Origin: Acetobacterium woodii DSM 1030
Lineage (GTDB): Bacteria; Bacillota; Clostridia; Eubacteriales; Eubacteriaceae
Assembly: GCF_000247605.1 (NCBI RefSeq)
Contig: NC_016894.1
Span: 3,461,732 to 3,525,731, forward strand
Direction: 5' to 3'
DNA length: 64,000 nucleotides
In this document: piece by piece, positions 54,165 through 62,333 of the stretch
Layout: each line of letters begins with the position of its first letter
Position numbering within the stretch: the first letter of the stretch is position 1
Notes under the pieces: generated by a model
Told to the model about the DNA's origin: nothing
Database searches by the model: none
Seen by the model: the letters and a program-made list of their open reading frames with translations, nothing else
Program-made: the position numbers and the translations under genes

Positions 54165-55439
54165 CTACTTTTTAACATGCGACAAATTTTTTATTTTTTC
54201 GACAAATTCCTGATGGTCATTGATTTCATTAACCGTTTTATGGGTTTTGATTTCGGTTAACCGTTTTTGCAACAAACCTTCGGTAAAATCATTATTAAGA
54301 CAGTTCTGGTGAAAATAAATCTCCCCGTTGATATCTTCCAGCCCCATCAGGTTATTAATATTGCCATAACCAAAGGGCAGATCTGAAATCAGCACGAAAT
54401 CGCAGTCTTGCATCATTACCAGATTTTCCTGCTGTTTTTCGATACTGATAGTATTAAACGGTGTCTCTACCACCATCGGAATTCCCAACACATCACAGAT
54501 TGTCCAATCATCGCTCCCCTGATTCACCACACCCGCACTTAACCGATGTCCCATGGCGTCCAGCTCTTCTAAAACCTGAGCCGCCCGGTTCCCGCCGCAA
54601 ATAACATGAATTCGCAAACTCCGGTAATCTTCCGACTCCTTAATGACCCGCAGCGGAATGATTTCCGGTTTTCCAAACAGCTTATTTTCTTTAATAAACA
54701 TCTTCATTTCATAAACTTTTTTGAGATTGGCTTCGGTGATGACTTCCTTGGGTGTCCCGTCAACAATCACTTTGCCCTCGTTCATCAGGATCAGCCGGTT
54801 ACAATAGCGGGCCGCCAGATTAATATCATGAAGAACTGCCACCACGGTCATCGATTTTTCCTGATTTAAGTTGCGAATCAACTCCATGACTTCAATCTGA
54901 TGGTGAATATCCAAGGCCGAAGTTGGTTCATCGAGAAGAATAATATCCGGTTCCTGAGCAATCGCCCGGGCAATAATAACCCGTTGTTTTTCACCCCCGC
55001 TAAGATTATTGTATAAGCGTTTTCGAAAACCCAGGGTTTTTGTCGCCCGCATCGCTTCAGTAACAATATCATAATCATTTTTGCTTTCTTTGCTCCGATA
55101 GCTAAGGTAGGGATTTCGGCCCATCAAGACGATATCCTCGACCGTAAAGTCATAGTCAATATCAAAGGACTGCGGAACCACTGCCACCATTCTGGCCCGT
55201 TCTCTTTGAGTATAACTGAGATTATTTTTTTCTTCCAGAGTAATCACTCCAGATTTTACCGGCAGCAATCCCGACAAACATTTTAACAGGGTAGATTTTC
55301 CGGTGCCATTGGGGCCAATCAGACCAACAAATTCGCCTTGACAAATGGTGGCATTAAACCCCTGTAAAACATTAGTTTCGCCGTAACCGGAGACAATATC
55401 TTTAAAATCCAACATAATTTTGGGCATTAACCGTTCCAT
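54165..55439 (-). CDS. btuD: BtuD-like ABC ATPase with a C-terminal extension
   Basis: This 424-residue protein has residues 1-255 as a FecE/BtuD-type ATPase: Walker A GPNGTGKSTL, Q-loop VVPQSF, signature NLSGGEKQRVIIARA, Walker B ILLDEPTSALD and H-loop VLHDINLAARYC. Residues 270-424 are an added domain with RIHVICGGNRAAQVLEELD, SAGVVNQGSDDW and DFVLISDLPFGYGNINNL. I recall comparable extensions on some corrinoid/heme-type ATPases but know no function. It might sense or bind a ligand. The ATG at 55439 follows AAGGAGG. Confidence 0.88.
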   Translation of the reverse strand: MERLMPKIMLDFKDIVSGYGETNVLQGFNATICQGEFVGLIGPNGTGKSTLLKCLSGLLPVKSGVITLEEKNNLSYTQRERARMVAVVPQSFDIDYDFTVEDIVLMGRNPYLSYRSKESKNDYDIVTEAMRATKTLGFRKRLYNNLSGGEKQRVIIARAIAQEPDIILLDEPTSALDIHHQIEVMELIRNLNQEKSMTVVAVLHDINLAARYCNRLILMNEGKVIVDGTPKEVITEANLKKVYEMKMFIKENKLFGKPEIIPLRVIKESEDYRSLRIHVICGGNRAAQVLEELDAMGHRLSAGVVNQGSDDWTICDVLGIPMVVETPFNTISIEKQQENLVMMQDCDFVLISDLPFGYGNINNLMGLEDINGEIYFHQNCLNNDFTEGLLQKRLTEIKTHKTVNEINDHQEFVEKIKNLSHVKK

Positions 55440-55440
55440 C

Positions 55441-56469
55441 TCAAGCCCCTCCTTTCTTTCGTTTTCTCAAAAGATAGACAAAGAAAGGTCCCCCAAAGGC
55501 TGCTGTAATCACACCCACCGGAATCTCCTGTGATGTCACCGAGCGTGCCAGGGTATCGCATAAAATTAGAAAGGCACCGCCAAACAATACCGAAAATGGT
55601 ACCAATGTACGGTGTTTTGGCCCTGTGACCATTCGAACAATATGCGGAACAATCAATCCAACAAAACCGATAATCCCGGTAACCGCCACAACTGCCGCCG
55701 TGATCAGCGACGAGGAAAAAAGGATTTTCTTTTTTAACGCCTCAGTATTCACGCCCAATTGGGTGGCGGTTTCTTCACCCAACAGCATAATATCCAACTC
55801 CCGAACCGAAGTTAACATAATCACACAGCCAATCAGCAGATATGGCAATATGATTAACACCTGATCCCACCCTTTACCATTAAGACTACCCATGATCCAA
55901 AAAATAATTTGATTCATACTGTCATTATTAAAAATCATTAACAGCGACATAAACGCACCCAGCGATTGCCCAATCGCGATCCCGCTAAGTAACAAGGTCG
56001 CCACCGGCACCTTGCGCCCAACTCGGGAAATATTATAAACCAGCAAAATAGTTAAAAAGGAACCTGCAAAAGCTAACAGGGCAATCCCATTACGGCCTAA
56101 AAAATTACTGGACAAATTCATTACAATACCAATCGATGCCCCTAACGCGGCCCCGGAAGACACCCCCAATATATACGGATCAGCCATTGGATTTTTAAAA
56201 ATCCCCTGATACGCCGCCCCGCATAATGCCAACGCGCCACCTGTCAGAAATGCTAAGATTACCCTTGGCAGCCGAACATTCCAAATAATCGCGATCGCTC
56301 CGTCGCTGATGTTTTCCATCCCCAAATTAATATGAGCGATCTGCTTTAATAAAATTTTATTCGCGTCCCAAAATGAAATGGACGCAATCCCAATTAAAGT
56401 ACACAGATATATAATTGCCAAACATATTATAATCGATAATGGCAAGGCATATTTTTTCAATTTTCTCAT
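55441..56469 (-). CDS. btuC: BtuC/FecCD-type permease for corrinoid uptake
   Basis: This 342-residue protein has about ten helices and the family motifs RLPRVILAFLTGGALALCGAAYQ, NPMADPYILGVSSGAALGAS and GFVGLIVPHIVRMVTGPKHR. It forms the membrane channel with BtuD and receives cargo from BtuF. Riboswitch control upstream supports B12 or corrinoids rather than siderophores. Confidence 0.92.
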   Translation of the reverse strand: MRKLKKYALPLSIIICLAIIYLCTLIGIASISFWDANKILLKQIAHINLGMENISDGAIAIIWNVRLPRVILAFLTGGALALCGAAYQGIFKNPMADPYILGVSSGAALGASIGIVMNLSSNFLGRNGIALLAFAGSFLTILLVYNISRVGRKVPVATLLLSGIAIGQSLGAFMSLLMIFNNDSMNQIIFWIMGSLNGKGWDQVLIILPYLLIGCVIMLTSVRELDIMLLGEETATQLGVNTEALKKKILFSSSLITAAVVAVTGIIGFVGLIVPHIVRMVTGPKHRTLVPFSVLFGGAFLILCDTLARSVTSQEIPVGVITAAFGGPFFVYLLRKRKKGGA

Positions 56470-56537
56470 CGTTGCTCCATCTTATCAATTTTATCTGTTC
56501 ACTTCTGACTTCTCTCGCTTTGACCAAAGAAAAACCA

Positions 56538-56589
56538 GAGGCGAACAGATTTCGCCTCATTCAGATCTGAGTGAATCGTCATGATTCAC
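56538..56589 (-). other. two hairpins between btuF and btuC
   Basis: GAGGCGAA-(5)-TTCGCCTC (56538-56558) and GTGAATC-(5)-GATTCAC (56571-56589) lie directly after the btuF stop. On the minus strand the former is followed by TGGTTTTTC, so it may act as a partial terminator or protect the btuF message, giving more binding protein than permease. Confidence 0.5.
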
Positions 56590-57546
56590 TTATTTTGAAA
56601 ACATTTCCGGATAAACATCTTCTGCCAACAAAGCCAATCCTTCGACAATCCGGGGACCAGGTCTTTGAATCTGGTTACTTTCCGGATCTAAAAATTTATA
56701 ATATATAATATCATCGTTTTTAATCGCCGTGATTTTATCAAAACCCGGCGTTGCCTTGATTTGGTCCGGGGTGCTGTATAACGAAATATAGACATCCGGA
56801 TTACTGGTAATAATCTGTTCGGTACTAAGCTGTGGCCACGGGGTTGCGGCATCGGCAGCAATATTTTTAGCATTGATATCGGTCAGCATTGAATCCATCA
56901 TCGAACCGGGGCCGGCACTAAAAAAGTCGCCGACATCAACAAATACCGATTTCTGAGTCGTGGCTGTTTTCACTTTATCGATGATGACCTGACGGTCCGC
57001 AATCATTTTTTTAACGACTGTTGTCGCCTGATCATTGGCGTTTGTCACTTCACCGGTCATGATAATATTATTCATGATTCCATCAATACTTGTTGGACTG
57101 AACACCACTACTTTTGCTCCGGTTGCTTCTAATTGTTTTCGCACATCATCGGAAATAAAGTCTGAAGCCAATACTAAATCGGGCGACAAGGTCATAATTT
57201 TTTCTATATTAGGTGCATTAAAGTCGCCAATGCTGGTCACTGCTAAAGCTTCTTGAGGATAATCATCATAATCCGTCCGACCAACAACCTTGTCGCCTTG
57301 ATCGATCGCGAACAAAATTTCCGTCGATGACGGTGATAGTGAGACAATTTTTTGAGGCTCTTTTTCAATCGTAACGGCATTTCCCAGATCATCCGTTACT
57401 GTTACCGGATAGGTCGTCGCGCCGCTTTTTGTTTCAACACCCGAAACAGCGGTTGTCGTTTTGCTTTGTTGGCATCCGGTAAAGGATATCATTAAAGTCA
57501 AAACGACAAAAACAATCCATAAACTTCGCATCCATTTCTTTTTCAT
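56590..57546 (-). CDS. btuF: BtuF-like corrinoid-binding lipoprotein
   Basis: The start is the ATG at 57546, after AGAAGG. The 318-residue protein has a signal peptide ending in the lipobox MISFTGCQQ. The mature part is a class III periplasmic-binding-type protein: PQKIVSLSPSSTEILFAI, VVGRTDYDDYPQEALAVTSIGDFNAPNIEKI, SPDLVLASDFI and GPRIVEGLALLAEDVYPE. It captures vitamin B12 or other corrinoids outside the membrane for BtuCD. It is the first gene after the riboswitch. Confidence 0.9.
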   Translation of the reverse strand: MKKKWMRSLWIVFVVLTLMISFTGCQQSKTTTAVSGVETKSGATTYPVTVTDDLGNAVTIEKEPQKIVSLSPSSTEILFAIDQGDKVVGRTDYDDYPQEALAVTSIGDFNAPNIEKIMTLSPDLVLASDFISDDVRKQLEATGAKVVVFSPTSIDGIMNNIIMTGEVTNANDQATTVVKKMIADRQVIIDKVKTATTQKSVFVDVGDFFSAGPGSMMDSMLTDINAKNIAADAATPWPQLSTEQIITSNPDVYISLYSTPDQIKATPGFDKITAIKNDDIIYYKFLDPESNQIQRPGPRIVEGLALLAEDVYPEMFSK

Positions 57547-57590
57547 TTTCTGCCTTCTTCTTTTTTTATTTTTTTGCAATTTTTTGCAAA

Positions 57591-57620
57591 AATAAATCCA
57601 GCTTCCTGTGGAGGCTGGAT
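57591..57620 (-). terminator. expression-platform terminator of the btuF riboswitch
   Basis: On the minus strand, ATCCAGCCTCC-ACA-GGAAGCTGGAT is followed by TTATTTTTGC, directly before the btuF ribosome binding site. An alternative hairpin TTCTTC / GAAGAA (57638-57660 region) between it and the aptamer could take part in switching. Confidence 0.7.
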
Positions 57621-57671
57621 ACTAAACAAAAGGTTTAATTCGCTTCTTCCCACCGAAGAATTTCTATGATT

Positions 57672-57800
57672 TATGAGTGTCCTGACTTTTACTTCATCCT
57701 TGGTTCTTCCTTCCCATCAGTTAGACAGTGGTTTAAGAACATTGTCAGTAATTACAGTAGCGGGGGCTGTAGGGGGCTTCCACCCCTTTCCTCATCACTT
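57672..57800 (-). promoter_or_regulatory. cobalamin riboswitch of the btu/cbi operon
   Basis: On the minus strand: GGTGGAAGCCCCCTACAGCC, CCCGCTACTGTAATTACTG, AACCACTGTC, GGGAAGGAAGAACC and the B12 box AAAGTCAGGACACTCA. A TATAAT -10 lies at 57805-57810. It controls btuF-C-D and cbiA through cbiT. The remaining gap to 57937 holds nothing recognisable. Confidence 0.92.
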
Positions 57801-57937
57801 TTCTATTATATTAGTGGAAGTGTATCATAGAACGCGAAATTTTTCAATTGATTATTTTATGAGTGGGATTGTAAAAATGACTAAACTTAAAAAAAGCCGA
57901 GACCTCACAACAAATTTCTCCACTGTTTTTTAGTTAT

Positions 57938-58756
57938 TTATACGGATCCGTAATCCGTTCGAAATTCTCGTGCTTGACAATAATCATCAACATTCGAACC
58001 CTTAATACAGCGAATAACGGTATCATTTTTATTAATAATCCAGTCCCCAATAAAATCAACATCATGTAAAATTGTTAGATATTTTAACCGCGAGCAGCCA
58101 TGAAAAATCCATTTTCCAAGCCGTTTCACACTCTTTGGGATGACTACCTCAGTAAGATTCTTGCAGCGATAAAAAGCACTTTCTTCAATTTCGGTCACCC
58201 CTTCAGGAATACTCAGTTTCCCTTCCAATCCCGAAAAATAAAAGGCCTCTTTGCCAATAAACTTTAGTTCTTGTGGAAAGCTGAACGTCTTCAGATTTTT
58301 AGTCCGATAAAAAGTACGCTTTTCAATTCGTTTAATGGTCGTCGGTAAGACCAGTCCTTTTAATTCTTCACATGATTCGAAGGCACTTTCACCAATGACA
58401 CTTAAAGCGCTGTTATTTGATATTTCGACCTGCGAAAGAGCAATACAGTTTTTAAAAGTACGCGCCGGAATAATCCGAATCCCATCGGGAATTTCAATCA
58501 TCAACAAATTCGCACAGCCCATGCAAGCCGCTTCCCCAATTTCTTTTAATGTCACCGGTACTTTAAGTGTTCTCAGCGCCGCACAGCCTTTAAAGGCATT
58601 TTTATCAATTTTAGTCAATCCCATGGGTAGGGTCAGCTTTTTCAGACCTGTTTTATTTTCAAACGCACCAAAGCCAATGCTATCATAATTTTCGTTAATC
58701 ACTATTTTTCCCTGTGTATAGATTTTCACCTTGTCCTTTTCGAGTGTTCTGATCAT
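57938..58756 (-). CDS. BspA-type leucine-rich repeat protein (LRR_5), distal paralogue
   Basis: I choose the ATG at 58756, after TAGGAG, giving 272 residues; the 58777 start would overlap the previous gene. It consists of about eight LRR_5 units of the form FKGCAALRTLKVPVTLKEIG and FYRCKNLTEVVIPKSVKRLG. There is no signal peptide or wall anchor, unlike most BspA-type surface proteins, so it is apparently cytosolic. The C-terminal part, FHGCSRLKYLTI then CIKGSNVDDYCQ, matches its neighbour, showing a tandem duplication. The function is unknown. Confidence 0.82.
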   Translation of the reverse strand: MIRTLEKDKVKIYTQGKIVINENYDSIGFGAFENKTGLKKLTLPMGLTKIDKNAFKGCAALRTLKVPVTLKEIGEAACMGCANLLMIEIPDGIRIIPARTFKNCIALSQVEISNNSALSVIGESAFESCEELKGLVLPTTIKRIEKRTFYRTKNLKTFSFPQELKFIGKEAFYFSGLEGKLSIPEGVTEIEESAFYRCKNLTEVVIPKSVKRLGKWIFHGCSRLKYLTILHDVDFIGDWIINKNDTVIRCIKGSNVDDYCQAREFRTDYGSV

Positions 58757-58766
58757 TTCATAACTC

Positions 58767-59648
58767 CTACGCATCAATTAAATATTCAGTCTGATATTCA
58801 TATCTTTGACAATACTGATCCACTTGCGACCCTTGTTTGCATTGTACCCTAATGTTTTTTCGATTAAAAAGCCATTCTCCCAAATATTCCGGATCATGAT
58901 GAAAAACCACTTTTTCCAATCGGGTGCAACCATGAAACGCCCATTTCCCAATCCGTTTAACATTTGGGGGAATCTCAATCTCACACAAATTTTTGCATTT
59001 GAGAAAAGCACTTTCATCAATGATTTCCAACTGCTCATTAAAATCAATTGTCAAAAGTCCGCAATTGTAAAATGCTTCGCGGCCTATTTTTTTCAAATTC
59101 ATTGGTAATTTCACCGTTTCTAAATTCTTGCACCCACAAAAAGTTCTAAAATTTATTTCTTCCAATTGATCCGGCAATACCATCATCGTTAAGGATTCGC
59201 ATTCTAAAAAAGCACTATCACCAATATAACTGATATTATCATGCAAAACAATTTCATCCAAAGAACGGCATTTTTTAAATGTTTTTTCTTCAATCCTTTT
59301 TACTCGCCAGGGAAGATTGATCGTTTTCAATCGCAGACAATCATAAAAGGCCCCTTTTCCAATACGCCATACCTGTTTCGACATTTCAATCTTATTCAAC
59401 ATCGTGCACCCGCGAAATGCTTCATTTCCAATCACGGTCACACTGTTTGCTAAAACAACTCTTCTGACCTTGGTAATATTTCTAAATGCCCCCGCCCCAA
59501 CTTGATTAAACGGTTCCGTTACATCAATTTGTTTATTTTTCAGTTTTCTGACTTCCCGGTAATCAAAGATTTTCTTCTGGTCTTCGGTATCATTAACATG
59601 CCATACCAGCGTTTGCGGTCGCTCCGCCATTTTGCTATAATTTTCCAT
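58767..59648 (-). CDS. BspA-type leucine-rich repeat protein (LRR_5), proximal paralogue
   Basis: This protein of about 293 residues (ATG at 59648; a GTG at 59654 is an alternative) has eight LRR_5 repeats such as FRGCTMLNKIEMSKQVWRIG and FYDCLRLKTINLPWRVKRIE. There is no signal peptide. The N-terminal 40 residues (PQTLVWHVNDTEDQKKIFDY) are not repeats. It shares the tail FHGCTRLEKVVFHHDPEYLG with the downstream copy. It lies 75 bases after the ECF S-component gene in the same direction and may be cotranscribed. Confidence 0.82.
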   Translation of the reverse strand: MENYSKMAERPQTLVWHVNDTEDQKKIFDYREVRKLKNKQIDVTEPFNQVGAGAFRNITKVRRVVLANSVTVIGNEAFRGCTMLNKIEMSKQVWRIGKGAFYDCLRLKTINLPWRVKRIEEKTFKKCRSLDEIVLHDNISYIGDSAFLECESLTMMVLPDQLEEINFRTFCGCKNLETVKLPMNLKKIGREAFYNCGLLTIDFNEQLEIIDESAFLKCKNLCEIEIPPNVKRIGKWAFHGCTRLEKVVFHHDPEYLGEWLFNRKNIRVQCKQGSQVDQYCQRYEYQTEYLIDA

Positions 59649-59723
59649 CGCCACTACTCTCCATCTTCACTTTATCCTAAATTACCATGTTATTCCAAAA
59701 TGTTTTGCTCTGCAATCAATTCA

Positions 59724-60596
59724 TCATGATTCAAGCAGTCCATACTTTTTCTTAATCCGTTCAAGCTTTTCAATCATTGGTTTTGCTGCAATTAACAGAA
59801 AAAAAACAGTTGCGCAGGCATGAATCAAATCAAAGGGCGCACCCGAGATATAAACAACCAAAATTGATTTCCAGTTAATAATACTGGACCACATCAGCAG
59901 CGAAGCCATATTCATAATCCCGCCATAAATAAAAAAGGTTGCCAGAAAGCCATACAAACATAACGGACCGCGACTTTTTTTCAGAGCTCCTTTACGCACC
60001 AGAATTCCGGCTAAAAAACCAATAATCCCAAATGCAAACATCTGCCATGGCGTCCATGGGCCCTGACCAAAAAAGAAATTGGAAATGAAACTGGTCATTG
60101 CTCCCACCAGAAAACCGGACTCGGCGCCAAAACAAATCCCGGCAATAATTACAATAGCCACCACCGGTTTAAACTGTGGCAACATAAAAAAAGCAGCTCG
60201 CCCGGCGACCCCAATCCCCGCCAGGACAGCAATAATAATCAACTCACGGGCCTGCGGTTTACGTCCTTCGAAAACCATAAAAAAAGGAATAACGGTATAA
60301 CAAACGATAACCAGACTGATAAAATAATACTTGCGATCACCCATAAAAGAAATCCCAAACCAGATCGTGAGGGGGATCATCACCAGAATCATAAATAACG
60401 CCGTCCAGGTCCGTTTACTTAATTTTCTTTTGCTGCCCTGATCAATCGCTTCGTCCTGAACCATCACGTTTTCTTCCTGTCGCTTTATGGGAATTGGGAT
60501 ATTCAGCGAATCATCAATTCGTTTCTTGGGTTTGTTTTGGTCTGATTTTTCCAAAAACAAATCGAGAAAATCGTCTAATGATTTATCCTGCAACAT
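59724..60596 (-). CDS. ECF transporter S component
   Basis: This 290-residue protein has an unusual hydrophilic N-terminal extension of about 68 residues rich in charged residues, followed by six to seven membrane helices. The S-component pattern is seen at AVLAGIGVAGRAAFFMLPQF, GICFGAESGFLVGAMTSFIS and NFFFGQGPWTPWQMFAFGIIGFLAG. S components bind the vitamin; the fused ATPase and T component upstream provide energy coupling. Location next to a DUF4430 protein makes a corrinoid-related cargo plausible, but the substrate cannot be read from sequence. It overlaps the ATPase stop by 22 bases. Confidence 0.85.
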   Translation of the reverse strand: MLQDKSLDDFLDLFLEKSDQNKPKKRIDDSLNIPIPIKRQEENVMVQDEAIDQGSKRKLSKRTWTALFMILVMIPLTIWFGISFMGDRKYYFISLVIVCYTVIPFFMVFEGRKPQARELIIIAVLAGIGVAGRAAFFMLPQFKPVVAIVIIAGICFGAESGFLVGAMTSFISNFFFGQGPWTPWQMFAFGIIGFLAGILVRKGALKKSRGPLCLYGFLATFFIYGGIMNMASLLMWSSIINWKSILVVYISGAPFDLIHACATVFFLLIAAKPMIEKLERIKKKYGLLES

Positions 60597-62269
60597 CTAA
60601 TCACATCCTTTACCGTAATTGCATTTTCAAAAATATGCCGGGACATGCGGTTTGCCGCCGTCGTGTAAAAACTATTACCCGAAAAAAAGGCCCGCGGGGT
60701 ATTGCTGGTGACAATATTGCCATCAAAAAACAATCCACAGACATCCCCGAATAATGCACAAAACTCAATATCATGGGACACCATTACAATGGTCACTCCA
60801 TGTTCCTGAAGTTTTTTCAAAATCTGGCCTAATTCTTGTTTAAAGTGATTATCCAAGCCTTTTGTCGGCTCATCCAATAACAGGATTTGCGGTTTCATCA
60901 ACATAATTTTGGCCAATGCCAGACGTTGTTGTTCACCGCCGCTAAGATCATATGGATGTTGATCGAATAGTTGTGTTATCTGCATCAGTTCCGCAATTTT
61001 ATGCACTGCTGTTTTTTTGTCGATCTCACTATCATAAGCGCTGCTCTTTTTTTCTTTGGTTCCTCCAATTATCTCGTATAAATCCAATTCAACCGTTTTT
61101 TTTACAAAAAGGCTCTGCGGATTTTGCGGCAAAACTCCCAACATCCCCTGAAACAGCTCTTTATCCGATAATTTCCGGACATCTTTACCGTTAAGCAGCA
61201 CTTTCCCGCGATAAGGTTTATTGAGTCCGGAAATCAACGACAATGAGGTTGTTTTTCCGGTTCCGTTACCGCCAACCAGACAATAAAATTCACCTTTTTT
61301 GACCTTTAGTGATAGATCTTTTACTACGTCCGGTAAATTTTTATCATACCGAAACCAGACATCTTTTAGCTCAACGACCGTTTCGTTTAATTCAGAGGCT
61401 CTTGTTTCAATCGGAATGGTGGTTTTTTGAGCCGGATGCTCCTGAAACAACACACTCATCCACTTTCGCCCTTCCCTTACCGTAATCGGGCACACTTGCT
61501 GCGAATCCACTTCGGCAAAAATCTGCATCGGGGTCGGCATTGATAAAAACATATCATGACCAATTATGTGTAGCTGTTTGCCGATATCCGCTGGGGTTCC
61601 GCTGGCGATTATTTCGCCCTCATCCATTACTAATACCTGATCCGCCACCGGTAAAATATCTTCCAGGCGATGTTCCGTCATAATAATGGTCGTTCCCAGA
61701 TCGCGATTGATTTTTTTAACGGTCTCCAGAAAATCGGAAGCGGCAATCGGATCTAACTGCGAGGTTGGTTCATCGAGAATCAGTACCAAAGGGTGCATCG
61801 CCATAATTGAGGCCAGATTCAGCAACTGTTTTTGCCCCCCCGATAATTCGACAACATTTCGTTTGAACCAGTTCTGAATTCCAAAATAGGAGGCCATTTC
61901 CGCGACTCTCAAGCGGATTGTCGGGGTATCATAACCCAAACTTTCCAGTCCAAACGCCAATTCATGCCAAACCTTATCGGTTACAATCTGATTTTCCGGA
62001 CTTTGAAGTACGTAACCAATTTCCTGACTTTGGGTTCTTAAATCAGCGTCTTCGAGTTTCTTTCCCTGGTACAAGATTTCCCCGGTGCGCTGACCATGCG
62101 GTGTCAATACCGATTTAAAATGCCTCAGCAAGGTACTTTTGCCACAACCACTTTTACCACAAAGCACGACAAAATTGCCTTCTTCAATGGTTAAATCGAT
62201 GTTTTTTAAAGCTGGTTTTTTTATTTCGGGATAATTGAAAGATAAGTTATTCACTTTTATTATTGTCAT
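60575..62269 (-). CDS. ECF transporter fused double ATPase (EcfA-EcfA)
   Basis: This 564-residue protein holds two ABC domains. The first (1-240) has GKSGCGKST, SGGQKQLLNLASIMA, LILDEPTSQLD and MTEHRLEDI. The second (295-540) has GGNGTGKTTS, LSGGEQQRLALAKIM, ILLLDEPTKGLD and VSHDIEF. Fusion of both ECF ATPases in one chain is found in several Firmicutes. The ATG at 62269 has no ribosome binding site of its own. A 16-codon ORF with a strong site overlaps it (62247-62297), suggesting translational coupling. Confidence 0.92.
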   Translation of the reverse strand: MTIIKVNNLSFNYPEIKKPALKNIDLTIEEGNFVVLCGKSGCGKSTLLRHFKSVLTPHGQRTGEILYQGKKLEDADLRTQSQEIGYVLQSPENQIVTDKVWHELAFGLESLGYDTPTIRLRVAEMASYFGIQNWFKRNVVELSGGQKQLLNLASIMAMHPLVLILDEPTSQLDPIAASDFLETVKKINRDLGTTIIMTEHRLEDILPVADQVLVMDEGEIIASGTPADIGKQLHIIGHDMFLSMPTPMQIFAEVDSQQVCPITVREGRKWMSVLFQEHPAQKTTIPIETRASELNETVVELKDVWFRYDKNLPDVVKDLSLKVKKGEFYCLVGGNGTGKTTSLSLISGLNKPYRGKVLLNGKDVRKLSDKELFQGMLGVLPQNPQSLFVKKTVELDLYEIIGGTKEKKSSAYDSEIDKKTAVHKIAELMQITQLFDQHPYDLSGGEQQRLALAKIMLMKPQILLLDEPTKGLDNHFKQELGQILKKLQEHGVTIVMVSHDIEFCALFGDVCGLFFDGNIVTSNTPRAFFSGNSFYTTAANRMSRHIFENAITVKDVIRCCRINH

Positions 62270-62297
62270 TTGATAGTTGATGATTAAAATAAACCAT
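62247..62297 (-). CDS. 16-codon upstream ORF overlapping the ecfA start
   Basis: The ATG at 62297 has GAAGGAGG at the ideal spacing and reads 16 codons (MVYFNHQLSNDN...) to a TAA at 62247, in a different frame from the ATPase. Ribosomes ending here would be placed to restart at the ATPase ATG 20 bases upstream of the stop. It is probably a translational coupling device rather than a functional peptide. Confidence 0.4.
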   Translation of the reverse strand: MVYFNHQLSNDNNKSE

Positions 62298-62333
62298 CAA
62301 GGCCTCCTTCTTAAATAATCTTTCGAATCGATC

